Assembly: GCF_010093815.1 (NCBI RefSeq)
Contig: NW_022985557.1
Span: 1,416,779-1,480,778, forward strand
DNA: 64,000 nt
Source: Pseudovirgaria hyperparasitica
Taxonomy: Eukaryota; Ascomycota; Dothideomycetes; Acrospermales; Acrospermaceae
Reading direction: 5' to 3'
Below the pieces are notes generated by a model, which searched no databases, was not told the DNA's origin, and worked only from the letters and a program-made list of their open reading frames with translations. The translations under genes and the position numbers were made by a program. Of the stretch, positions 33,331 to 45,050 are shown piece after piece. Every line of letters begins with the position of its first letter. Position 1 is the first letter of the stretch.

Positions 33331-33558
33331 TATTAGAACTTAGTCTTAGGTATAACCCGATCCGTATATACCTTAGCTAACCTAGTTAGAAGATAGCGTG
33401 AAGGGTAGTAAATAGTTATATATTAGATAGATTAGTATCCCTTTATATATATACTCTTAGATTTCTACTAATAGAGTTTAGTAGTAATTTATTCTATAAT
33501 AGAATATACTCTATTATTCTATTTAACTATATTACTATCTAATAACCCTATTCTTATA
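33331..33558 (+). repeat. 5' LTR (228 bp)
   Basis: Direct repeat of 40543-40770, the same length, with differences that are nearly all C/T or G/A, such as ACCCTATT against ACTCTATT. Confidence 0.9.
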
Positions 33559-35619
33559 TTTAAATTACTCTCTATATAGTACTATAGTTAAGATAGTCTA
33601 ACTAGAACTAAGAAGGTTAATATAATCTACTATAGAGATAAGTAATACTATATTAAATAATAGAGATTCTCTATAATTAGTATTAATTCTAGCTATTCCT
33701 AACTAAGAAGTAGAGATATTAGACTAAATTATAGAGCTTTCTAATAAAGAAATAGTAGATATACTAAGTAACTTCTAATAATAAGAAGCTAGATAATAAG
33801 TTATAGCGGAGCTATATAAGATATTATAATAAACTATTACTAAACTATAGAAGTATATTACTAATTAAGTCTAAGAGATCTAGATTCTTAAAGAATAGAC
33901 TAAATATATAAAACTCCTTATAAAGAGATAAGAACTTAAAAAGTCTCTTAATAAACTACGCTAAATAATAGTAGATAAATAACTTTCTATACTAATTTAG
34001 GTAGAATTAGTTTACCTACTACTAGAGTTATAATAATCTACTATACTCCTAGCTACTTTATTACTAATTTATTCTACTTCTTCTCTAGATATACTAAAAT
34101 CTAAAGATCTAACTATATTTATAGAGAAGAACTAAAAGAAGTAGAAAGACTAGAAGAGAGACTATAAAAAGTACTTCCTTAATAACTCTCTACTCTTTTC
34201 TACTAAAGTATAATATATTTTATTTAGAGAATAATATCTAGACTTATAATTCTATAATTAATAGAATAGATAGAAGGAAGTATAGCTATTATCTATAATA
34301 ACCTAGAAATATTTAGCTATATTTATACTAAATACCCTTAGAATAGATAGAGAATATAAAAGAAAGATACTATCTAAGTTAAGAAGTATAGTATAATAAC
34401 TAAACTAGATATCTACTTAACTACTATAATACCTTTAAAACCTATAGAATAATATCTCTATACTATAGAAAAATATTTATATATTCTAGTTTTATAAAGT
34501 ACTACTTCTATTAATCTATAAAAGACTAGAAATAGTATTATTAAGTTTTAACTATCTATATAAATTAGAGAAGAAAGCTAATAAATACTACTATATTCTT
34601 AAGAAATATAGCTCTCTAGATAAAACCAACAAACCCTATATAGATTAGAAATAAGATTAATTAAATATATTTAATTAAGAGTAATCTTACTATAATTAGT
34701 ACTAGAAGAGTATAAATTAGAGTAGAAATATATTAAGAAGATACTAAAATAATTAAGGTAGTACTTCTTAATATAGAAAAGAATAAAATATAGACTTAAA
34801 TATAATATCTATTATAAAATAGTAGAATTATAGTATACTTTATTACTATAAGTATAGAGAAATAGAATATATTTTATCTAACTATAAGAATCTAAAAAAA
34901 GAATAGACTAATATATAAGATCTAACTATATTCTTAGCTAAATTATATATAATTAGAAGAAGCTATAGTATCTTCTAGTAAGTAAAGACCTAATATTACT
35001 AAAAGTATTATTATCTATAGTAAATAGTAATAAAACTATATAGGCCCTTATAGATACTAGTATAGAAGATAATTATAATATTTTATTAATTCTTATAAAG
35101 GAGTATAGATTATTATATAATCCTAGTAAAGTTAGCTAAACTATTATAGTTAATAGATATAAAGTTAGAACTTTAGATAAAGCTATAATAAATTATAAAG
35201 TTTATAACTTAAAGATAATAAAATAGTAGATATCTAATAAATTTATTATAGCTAATATTAGGTAATAGAATATGATTCTAGAGATACCTTAGCTTAAATA
35301 TCTAAACTCTATTCTTAATTTTTAGAAGAAGATATTAATATTCTATTAATATTATAATAAATTATACTAGTAAGTTATAACTATTAGTAAGAAGATATAG
35401 AACCTTACTATATAGACTTAATTATTACTAATCTATCTTATATCTCTATTAATTATTAATAAAGATAAGAATAATAGTAATAATTAGAGCAAAGACACGC
35501 TATCTAATATATATTTATAGTATATAGATATATTTTTAGTAGAAGATATATTACTTCTCTCTAATTATAGACTATATAAGCTAAAGATTAAGCTTAAAGA
35601 GAGAGTAGACATCTCTTAT

Positions 35620-36400
35620 AGTCTACTTCATCTACTTATAAGACTAGAACTTAAAGTTCTTTATAAATATATTAAAGAATACCTTAGAAGAGACTAGATA
35701 TATTATAGTATATTATTAGCTAGTATATCTATTCTCTTTATAAAGAAGAAAGATAGAAGTTTATATCTATATATTAACTATTAGATACTAAATATAGTAA
35801 CTAAGAAGAATTATTATCTATTACTACTAGTTAGTAAATCTTTAGACTAATTAATAAAGATAAAGTACTTTATAAAGCTAAATTTATAAGATATATATTA
35901 CTAGCTTTAAATTTATTATAGAGATAAGTAGAAAACTATATTTCAGACTAGATATAGTTATTTTAAGTATACTATTATACTATTTAGACTAATAAATATA
36001 CTAGAAGTATTTTAAGAATATAATAATACTATACTTATAGAATTACTTAATATAATTTATATAGTTTATCTTAATAATATACTAATTTACTCTAATAGTA
36101 TATAAAATTATAAAGAATATATAAAATTAGTACTAAATTATCTAAGATAGTATAAACTCTATATAAAATTATCTAAATATAAGTTTTACTAATAAGAAGT
36201 TAGATTTCTTAGCTTTATTATAATATATAGCGGTCTAAAAATAGAGCTAGAGTATATAAAGACTATTATAGAATAGCTAGAATCTACTACTATATATTAA
36301 ATTAGAATATTTATAGGTTTTATAAACTATTATTATAAATTTATTATAGACTTCTTATAAATTATAGTACTACTTAATAAACTTATAGAGAATAGTAGTA
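35620..36400 (+). pseudogene. Gypsy reverse transcriptase remnant
   Basis: Recognisable reads include LASISILFIKKKDRSLYLYI, KYFIKLNL, TRYSYFKYTIILF, IVYLNNILIYS (36061-36093) and FIGFINYYYKF, each matching the order of Ty3 reverse transcriptase motifs. The catalytic YLDD has become YLNN. Multiple TAG/TAA codons replace TGG and CAG/CAA codons. Confidence 0.88.
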
Positions 36401-37329
36401 AAATCTCTATAGATAGGCGAGTATAGTATAAAGCTAAGTTAGTTAAGATATAGTTAATACTAGAAGTATAAGATATATTCTAATTATTAAAGAATTACTT
36501 TATAACTATACTAATTCTTAGGTATTTTAATTCTAAGAAGTATATTTAGGTTAAAACTAATATATTAGAATTTATAATTACTAGAATTATTAGTTAACTA
36601 TATAAGGATATAAAAGATAAGGTATAATAGTATCTAGTTACCTTCTTTTTCTATAAAATAGTAGATATAGAAACGTATTATAATATATATAACTAGAAAC
36701 TACTTATAATTATTAAGAGTTTTAAGTAATAGTAATATTATTTAGAAGGTTCTATATATTAGATTAAATTATTATTAGATTATATAAATCTATATTACTT
36801 TCTATTAACTAAGGTCCTTAATTACTAATAAGTATATTAGGCTAAGTAGATATTAATATTTAATTTTAAAATCTTATATAAAGCTAGAAGAGAGAATAAA
36901 GCTAATCCTCTATTACGGCGTAAAGATTATAAGAAATTATTATAGAATAATATAGATAGTTAGTATAATTTAGACTATACTATACTATAGATACTATAAG
37001 ACTAGTTATCTAATAGAATACTAGAAGCTAGAATACTTTTAGCGATTCTCCGTAGGAATTAGAGTAGATATTAAGTAATCTAAATAAATATCTAAGAAAC
37101 TAAGAAAACTCTTAAAGACTTAATTAAATCTATCTAGAATTCTAATATATTAGTAAAGAAAGTTATAAGTATAAAAGAAAGTGCTATAGATCTACTATAG
37201 TTATTAAGATAGAAATAATAATTAGATATAATCTACTTCTAAGACTAACTCTATATACTAGAAGACGGCTTATAAATTAATATTTTAAGGAAATAGTATA
37301 ATTATATATTAGTAGAATACTTTAGTATT

Positions 37330-38000
37330 ATAAGAATAGTTAATTTAATCTAAAGAATATATAACTAGCTAGGTCTTTATAAATATATAAAGAACTATAT
37401 AAAAATATATAACGTCTACTAGTATATAAAAGTATATAGATACTTACTATATAGTAAATTAAGACTATTATCTATACTAAAGAAGATATAGAAGGAATTA
37501 TTAATAGATTTTATTATAGATCTACCCCTAAGTAAGTATTTTAGATATATTTATAATAGTTTACTTATAGTTCTAGATAGATTTATAAAGATATTATACT
37601 ATATCTCTATAAGAAAGATAATCTAAGTACTAGATCTTATAGATATACTACTCTATAATATAGTTTAGCTCTATAGTATACTAAATAGTATAGTTTTAGA
37701 TAGAGATCTATAGATAATATCTAAATTTTAGAAGAATTTCTACTATATACTAGGAATTAAGTAGAAACTTAGTACTATATTCTATCTATAAATAGATAGA
37801 TAGATAGAACGATAGAATTAGATAGTTAAGGTATATTTATATATATATTATAACTATAAGTAGAGTAACTAGATAAGGTTAGTCTATATTATAGAATTTA
37901 TATATAATAATAGCTAATATATATTAACCTACATAAGTCCGTTTAAAGTAAACTTTAGCTAGAACTATAATATATAGTTCTTAGAAACTTAGTTTAAAGT
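37330..38000 (+). pseudogene. Gypsy integrase remnant
   Basis: Degenerate reads LGLYKYIKNYIKIYNVY, DFIIDLPLSKYFRYIYNSLL, IVLDRFIKI and, further on, EFIYNNSQYI match the zinc-binding end and catalytic core of Ty3 integrases. Stops are frequent. Confidence 0.82.
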
Positions 38001-38389
38001 AGAATAACCTAATATTAAAGTAATAGAAATTACTATAGAACTATTCTAAATATAAAGAAGTATTATAAAGTTACTATAAGATACTATAGATTATAGTAAA
38101 TTATACTATAATAAGGGTAGAAAACCTATAATCTTTAATATTAGAGATAAAGTTTTACTAAATAATAAGAATATTTATAGTATTAGACTAAAGAAGAAGC
38201 TTAAGTATATAATAATAGATCTATATAAGATTACTTATATAATTAATAACTAGACATACGAGTTAAAACTCCCTCCTATATTAAAGATATATAATATATT
38301 CTATATTATACTTCTTAAGCTATTTTATATCTTATTATTACTAGATTATTCTAAATAGATACTATATAAAGTAGTTATATAAGAAGGTA

Positions 38390-38560
38390 TAGATATCTAT
38401 AAAGTTAAATAGATACTTAGCTAATAACGCGCTAAAGATAGTATATAGCTATATAAAATTTATTAGAAAGGATATAATTCTAATAAAGATACTTAGAAAC
38501 CTATAATAAATATTAGTAAAGTAGTAATATTAGTATATAAGGAGCGATTAGTAAAGGAAG
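38390..38560 (+). pseudogene. Chromodomain remnant at the integrase C-terminus
   Basis: EGIDIYKVK*ILS, then LYKIY*KGYNSNKDT*KP and a trailing acidic region resemble the EVE-IL...YLVKWKGY...TWEP pattern of chromoviral chromodomains, with Trp codons turned to stops. Confidence 0.65.
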
Positions 38561-40530
38561 CCGTAGAATTATAGAGAATTATACTAAAGTATAGTAATTT
38601 AACGTTTTTTAGTATAGTTTAGTACTAAGAATAGCTATCTAAAAGGAAGAAGGTAAAAGAAATATAGATCTTTAAAATATTCTAAGGAATTAAGAAAACT
38701 TCCTTAGAAAGTTTAAACTTAGAACTCCCTTAGAAAGTTTAAACTTAGAACTCCCTTAGAAAGTTTAAACTTAGAACTTTAAAATTTAACTAAAAAATAG
38801 ACTTAGAAAAAATAATTTACTAAGAGAAATAGATATTAAAAATTAGTACTAATTAGTATAGATTAGTATAGATTACTAAAGAAATTAAAGAAGTTATTAT
38901 TAAAGAAAGATAAAATTAAGAAAACTAGAAGAAAATATAAAGATCTATATAGATCTATATAAACCTATACTAATCTATCTAGAAGAAGTAAGATTACTTT
39001 AAAATTAAAACTAAAAACTAAAAATACTAGATAAAAGAAATATATTAGTACTAATTAGTATAGATCTAAACTAATTAAGATAGAGTAGAAGTAGAAGTAC
39101 TAATTACTATAATAATTATATCTAATTTCTTCTACTAGTTCTTATTTAGTATAGTATAGAGCTTTATAATATAAGTCTCTAGCCTTTTATTCTAATACTA
39201 TAAACCCTATATAACGCGTCTTATAGCTATAAACTCCTCTATAGAAATCTATAAAGTAGTAGAAACTAGGGTAGAGAGAGATAGACTAGTATAGATATAC
39301 TAAGAATTATATAAATTAGTAAAAAGATTTAATAATTAGTATAGAACTATATATCTTTAGTATAGAAACTTCTAGATTAGAGCTATCTTCTCTAAATTTA
39401 TAGCTCTTAGATATATATAAGAAAGAAACCTTAGCCTTTTTACTAGAATCTTTTCTAGGAATTTTAATATTACTAGTATATAGAAAGAAGTCTAAAGTAG
39501 TAGAGATTTTAGTACTATTATAGAGATTAATATATATTAGTAAGAATCTATAATAATTTAAGAAAAATAATATTACCTAGTAATCGCGGTAATAATAGCT
39601 ATAGTAGATTCCGCTAAATCTTTATAGATTATATTAGAATTATACTTCTAGATATACTTCTTACTATATTTATATAAATTATAGAAAGCCTTTTCTAAGG
39701 TATTATAATTAGTAGTATTATACTTCTTATTAGTAGGGGTTACTAGAGGTCTAGTAGTAATCTATACTAATATAAGTAAATCTATATAAAGTCCTTTAAA
39801 CTTATTTAAATACCTATAAATAATAATACTTCTTAGTTATATAAGTACTATATATTATAGATTTAGTACTACTATAAGTAAGGTATAATAGAAAGTAATA
39901 ACTATAATAATATATAGCTAGATTATTAGAGTCTAATCTAGATTAGAGTAGATTAATAGCTTTTAATATATTAGTAATATATACTAGATAAGAATTATTT
40001 AAAGGCGTTTATTTCTATACTAATTACTTCTAAGTATTAAGATTCTAAGAAACTATATTATAATTATTATTAGTTTATATAGATTTTAGTAAATTATTAT
40101 TACTATTAGCTATATATACTATAAAAATTAGTAAACTATATAAAATTATAGTAAATTATAGTAAATCTATATAAATCTATATCTATAAGAATTAGATAAT
40201 ATATCTAATAATCTAAAAAACTCTATAATAAGTTATAAAGTTTTTTAAGAAAAGGAATATTTCTAAGAAAAGATTTTAATATAGATAGTACCTAGACTTA
40301 CCTAATTATATTACGTAATATACTAGGCCTAATTAGATAATTCCACCTATATAAGAATTAAGAATAGATAAAATCTAGTTTACTAGAAAAACACTTATAT
40401 AAGTCTTAGATTAGTAAGTATCTATATATATCTAAGATAAAGTATAGAGAACGACTAAGGTCTTATAAGACTTAGAATAGAAATATAGAGATAGATAATA
40501 ATCTAGATTACTAAGAGTAGCTTTCTAAAG

Positions 40531-40542
40531 AAAGGGGATAAT
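40531..40542 (+). promoter_or_regulatory. Probable polypurine tract
   Basis: A purine-rich run (AAAGGGGATAA, preceded by AAAG) lies directly before the 3' LTR, where plus-strand DNA synthesis would be primed. Confidence 0.5.
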
Positions 40543-40770
40543 TATTAGAACTTAGCCTTAAATATAATCTAATCTATATATATCTTAGCTAACCTAGTTA
40601 GAAGGTAGCGTAAAGGGTAGTAAATAGTTATATACTAGATAGATTAGCGTCCCTTTATATATATACTCTTAGATTTCTATTAATAGAGTTTAGTAGTAAT
40701 TTATTCTATAATAGAATATACTCTATTATTCTATCTAACTATACTACTATCTAATAACTCTATTCTTATA
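40543..40770 (+). repeat. 3' LTR (228 bp)
   Basis: Direct repeat of 33331-33558, starting TATTAGAACT and ending ATTCTTATA, followed by the CTTCT target duplication at 40771-40775. Confidence 0.9.
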
Positions 40771-41865
40771 CTTCTAGTCTTAGTATAATATAAATATTAA
40801 TTTATAATAGTCTTTCTTAGTAACTAGCTACTAGTAGAAGAAGCTAGCTATATTAATAATAGATATAAACTTCTTTCTAGCTATATATTAGATAATATTA
40901 CCCTAAAGTAATAATAGATAGAAGTCCTTAATACTAATTTTATTTAGGTTTCTTATATCTCTAATTATCTAACTAGTATTCTTATATAATATTTAGATAA
41001 GTAACTTTACTATAGAGTATATAATAAATATTAGAAAACTAAATAGTATTAACTATATTAGATATTCTATATACCCTTATATATAGAGCTTATTATATAT
41101 CTTATTAATAATAGTCTTACTACTTACCCCTAATAGATAGATATAGTAGCTTAGCTTTATACTAGTTATTTTCTAGTTACTTACTAGAGAAATATATATC
41201 TAGTTTTTCTCTAGAATATTTATAAGTCTAGTATTATAAAATAAGCTAGTATAACTTTAGATAATATTATTAAACTTCTAGATAGTTACTTTATCTTTAG
41301 TATAAATTTTTATACTAAATATATCTATCTATTAAATCTTATTAAGCTAAGTAAGCTTTATAGATAATCCCTCTATATTATCTAAAGAAACTACTTTAGT
41401 CTAAAATATATAGAGAGTATCTATTTTATCTATTAATATACTAAGTCTTATATTTTTATTTATATACTAATCTAAATCTATAGTTTATAATAAATATATA
41501 TACTATATTTTAGTTAGTAAGATATATATAGATACCTCTATCTTAACTAAGCCTTATACTTATATATATTAGAATAAATATATAATCTTCTATAGTAAAC
41601 TTATACTAGTAATAGATTATAATTAGAACTAGTATAAGTATTTATAGATAGAGAATAGTATACTATAAAATAGTTACTCTCTAGTATACTACTAGTTAAA
41701 TAATAGTAGTAAAGGTTAGTATAGTAATTCTACTATATATACTAATAGTTATTATATATATACTTATATAGATATCTATCTTCTAAGATACTATAATATC
41801 TATTCTAAGAAGGAGATCTCCTTATAGATAGTTAAGAATATATATCTTATATATTACTTTTAAAA
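40771..41865 (-). mobile_element. Gypsy retroelement relic, upstream part (minus strand)
   Basis: On the minus strand it reads IRDIRNLNKISIKDFYLLLL, then ARKKFISIINIASFFY and TKKDYYKLIF, the N-terminal palm of a Ty3/gypsy reverse transcriptase. It continues across the inserted element into 33330-32276. Its own 5' end is cut where the LINE begins at about 41866. Confidence 0.75.
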
Positions 41866-42096
41866 AAAAACTTCTTATACTCTAAGGGACCAAAACTAGT
41901 TAATTTAGAGTAATATAGTAATCTATAGATATTAATTAATAGAGTATACTAAGTATAATAACTTCTAATATATATATATATAATATATATATAATAGTAC
42001 TAATATATAGAGATACTATATATATATACTTAAAAACTCTTTAGAGTAGTAAGTATAGACTAATACTAATAAATACCAATATACTAACCTTTCTTT

Positions 42097-42127
42097 TTAT
42101 TAGTTAAGGGTAGCCCTTAACTAATAA
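42097..42127. repeat. LINE leader palindrome (copy D)
   Basis: Perfect inverted repeat with 14-base arms TTATTAGTTAAGGG and CCCTTAACTAATAA around a 3-base loop. Confidence 0.9.
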
Positions 42128-42644
42128 TTATAGCGGCCTTAGATACTAATATACCCTAGCTTCCGCTAGATATATCTCTACTACTAGTATAATAGAAATA
42201 GCTATATAATAGTATATTCTAGAATAACTAAACTACTATCTAGAAAATAAAAAATAACTAAAGATATAAAATACTATAGATAACTAAGATAGAGAGAACT
42301 CCGCTAGGGGATACCCTTATAGATAAGATTAAATACTAGATAGTATATATAGAAAGAGAGGTTAAGAAGAGAGAGACTACCCTTCTTAATATCTTCTAGA
42401 GCCTAGTCTAGAATATTTAAGAACTTACTATAGAAGTAAAGTAGATACTAGAGTTAAACCTAGAGTCTAGACTAGACTAGATTAAGACTAGTCTATTAAA
42501 GATCTAGATAGATCTTATCTAGGAAAAATACTCTAGTATATAGATATAGATTACTATACTAATAGATAGTATAACTAGAATAGCTTAAATACTAAGAATA
42601 TCTAAGAGAGAAGTATATAATATATAAGTTACTATCTAGAAGAA

Positions 42645-42660
42645 GAAAGTACTTATATAA
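42645..42660. repeat. 16-bp target site duplication (left)
   Basis: GAAAGTACTTATATAA, repeated exactly at 45035-45050. The equivalent sequence in LINE copy B (near 53300-53330) has one uninterrupted version, an empty-site comparison supporting a true insertion. Confidence 0.88.
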
Positions 42661-45034
42661 TAATAATAATAATAATATTATATAACTAGGTAGAGTAGTA
42701 CTCTATGCCTAGGCCTATGCCTCCTCTAGTCTAAGCTACTATATAAGAAGAAACCTAAGAGGGAAAAACTTCCTTATGTCTATAACTACATCTCGTTAAA
42801 CCTCTGTTTCGTCTTAAGTATATAGCTATAGGGTACACCTATTAGCCTATAGCCTATATTACCGTTATTTTACCCTTAGGTAGCACGTGTAGATACGGAG
42901 GTTATTAGTTAAGGGGTTCTTCCGGCATATACCGGGTTTCCTCTAATATATACCGGGTTTCTTCCGGTATATATTTCCGGGTCTACTAGAATTAGAGGAG
43001 TAGTAGGTATATAATTATCTACCGGGCGACGTCCTTAGGGTACTTATTAAGCTATCGTACGATATCGGAGGTTCTTATCGTATAGATAAGCTTCTACCTT
43101 TACGTGTAAAGATCGGGGCATATTACGAGATAGTAGCGTATTATATCTCTCCGGCCGTACGCCTTATACCATAGAGATATATTAGGGACGCCTCTCTTAT
43201 AGAGGTAGTATAGAAGTTCTATAGCGCCCGTTTAGGCTTAGAGGAGTATAGATGCCTAGGCCTTTATAAGCCCTTTATATATCCATTTACTTAGCTCCTT
43301 CTATGGTCCTTAGATCTACTCTAGATACCTATTCTACTAGGAGGCCTACTAGGCCCGGAGTGTCTCTTTCTACTTATCTTAGATCCATAACCGTATACTT
43401 CGTCCAAGCTCTCGAAGGCTCTATTAGTCTAGAAGGGTATCTAGGTTATTCTTAATCTCTTATACTACTTAGTTTAAGTCTATTTCTATCGGGTACTTAT
43501 ACCGTAGTCGAGTCCGGCCTATATATAAGAGTACTTAATAGTATACGCTAACTCACGCGCGTAGCGCGGCGAAGGTATATTCTACATTTTCTATACGTTC
43601 CTATGCTTATTATTTAGTAAAGTATACCACCCTCTATATCTAGTAGAAGTTCTATATACTTATTATATTTATCTCGCGTCGTAGTAGCGCTATAGTAGTA
43701 GCTTTATATACACTAGAGATAAGACGGAGTATGCGGTTTTATATGGATTCGAGCTTCGTTTGCCTAGCCTATGTAAGGGCCGTATACTAGTACTCGTGTC
43801 CGTATATAAAGACTAGTCGTACTATAGAGCCTCTAGTTCGAAGTCGGATGACTCCTATAGGTTTAACGTGCCCTATACTATTAGACCCTACTCCTGTTTT
43901 CGCCTTATCTTATCCCCTTTAGGCTTATACCTCTAGCTCTACTAGAAGAGGGGTATAACGCCTTATCTAGCTAGGAAACTACGAGGTTTACTCCTTAAAC
44001 TTATATTACTAGCGTACGTACCTAGCGACACGTTCTATCTCTTTATAAATCGATACACGCATCCGTTCTCTCGGGCTATATAGTAGTCTCCCTAGCTAGG
44101 ACGTAATCCCGCCTACTTCTAGATATACTAAAGGTTAGAGCCTATTAAAGGGGTAAGGTCCTTAGAGCTAGTAGTTACTACTATATACCACGCCCCACCT
44201 TTAAGTATAGCTACTATCTAGTTTCGTGTTACCTATAAGGATCTCTCTATAATAGACCGACCGTGTCTTATAGGCGAGTATCCTTTGAATTCTATACGTG
44301 TATACTCGCGTGACGCGCCTAGGTAACTTAAGTATTCTCTACCTACTAACCCGACTTATTTCTACTACTTTTTAATGGGTCCCTATAGCCGTCTCTTATC
44401 TATATCCGTATACTATTATCTATATATACTAGCGCTCTACCTCCTATAGTAGACTATAACATCTCTCGTACGCGGGAGCTACTCTATCTATTCTAGACCT
44501 AAGCGGTATCCTATATTAAGCGAAAGGTCTTAATAGAGTCGCGCTACTAGTGGTCGCGCTAGGCGTCTTAATAAACGTAGTTTAATACTATAGAAGAGTT
44601 AGCCTTAATAAGTTCATCCGTAGTAGTTTATAGTTACCCTTAACGTGATTTCTCGCTAATCCTTATATATCTAGAGCCATTTAAGCCTCGAGGTGTTCTA
44701 TTACGCTACTAGGACTTCCGCTTTCTCTACCTATATGGTAAGGTAGATTCAGGCCTGCTTTTAATATAGTAGTAGCGCGTTAGATGGTTTTCTTATCCCG
44801 GTATTCTCGTGGACTCCTCTTAACGCGTTAATTAAGAATAGGATAGAAGTATATACTATTCTAGCTGGTTTATTACGGTGTGGTCCCTATAGAGTGATAC
44901 GTCGCGAAAACTCTATAACTACCTACCTAGCGACGACGAGGTTACCATTAACGCCGCTCTAAACCTCTTACTACCTCCGAAGAGGCATTGCCTAGCTATA
45001 ATAACGTGGACGCGGTTCGTAAGACTTCGTAGCC
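42661..45034 (-). mobile_element. Chimeric LINE insertion (copy A): LINE 3' end fused to unrelated sequence
   Basis: A minus-strand insertion of 2374 bp between 16-bp duplications. It begins with the (TAA)n complement of a TTA tail, then about 1.17 kb matching the 3' end of LINE copies B and C up to GTCGTACTATAG at 43827. The remaining 1.2 kb (43828-45034) does not match the LINE copies here. Template switching during reverse transcription would give this structure, as described for the composite MINE elements of Magnaporthe; a divergent LINE subfamily is the alternative. Confidence 0.75.
43828..45034 (-). other. Unidentified 5' segment of the chimeric insertion
   Basis: About 1.2 kb, less AT-rich than its surroundings. 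Minus-strand frames have semi-open reads (for example INALRGVHENTGIRKPSNAL) that look like decayed coding sequence, but I do not recognise a family. Confidence 0.5.
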
Positions 45035-45050
45035 GAAAGTACTTATATAA
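45035..45050. repeat. 16-bp target site duplication (right)
   Basis: Exact copy of 42645-42660 at the 5' end of the inserted element; LINE copy D resumes directly after it. Confidence 0.88.

Larger units (their letters stand above)
33331..40770 (+). mobile_element. Complete gypsy (Ty3) chromovirus LTR retrotransposon, RIP-degraded
   Basis: 7440-bp element with both LTRs and a 5-bp target duplication. Plus-strand reads, despite many stops, give domains in the order typical of Ty3/gypsy: reverse transcriptase (35620-36400), RNase H (about 36530-36900), integrase (about 37330-38000), a GDKVLL... post-integrase region (38140-38330) and a chromodomain-like end (38390-38560, ending near KGYNSNKDT*KP). 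The gag region upstream is too decayed to align by eye. The element begins TA and ends TA, as expected of TG...CA after RIP. It is inserted in the reverse-oriented gypsy relic and cannot be autonomous. Confidence 0.9.
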
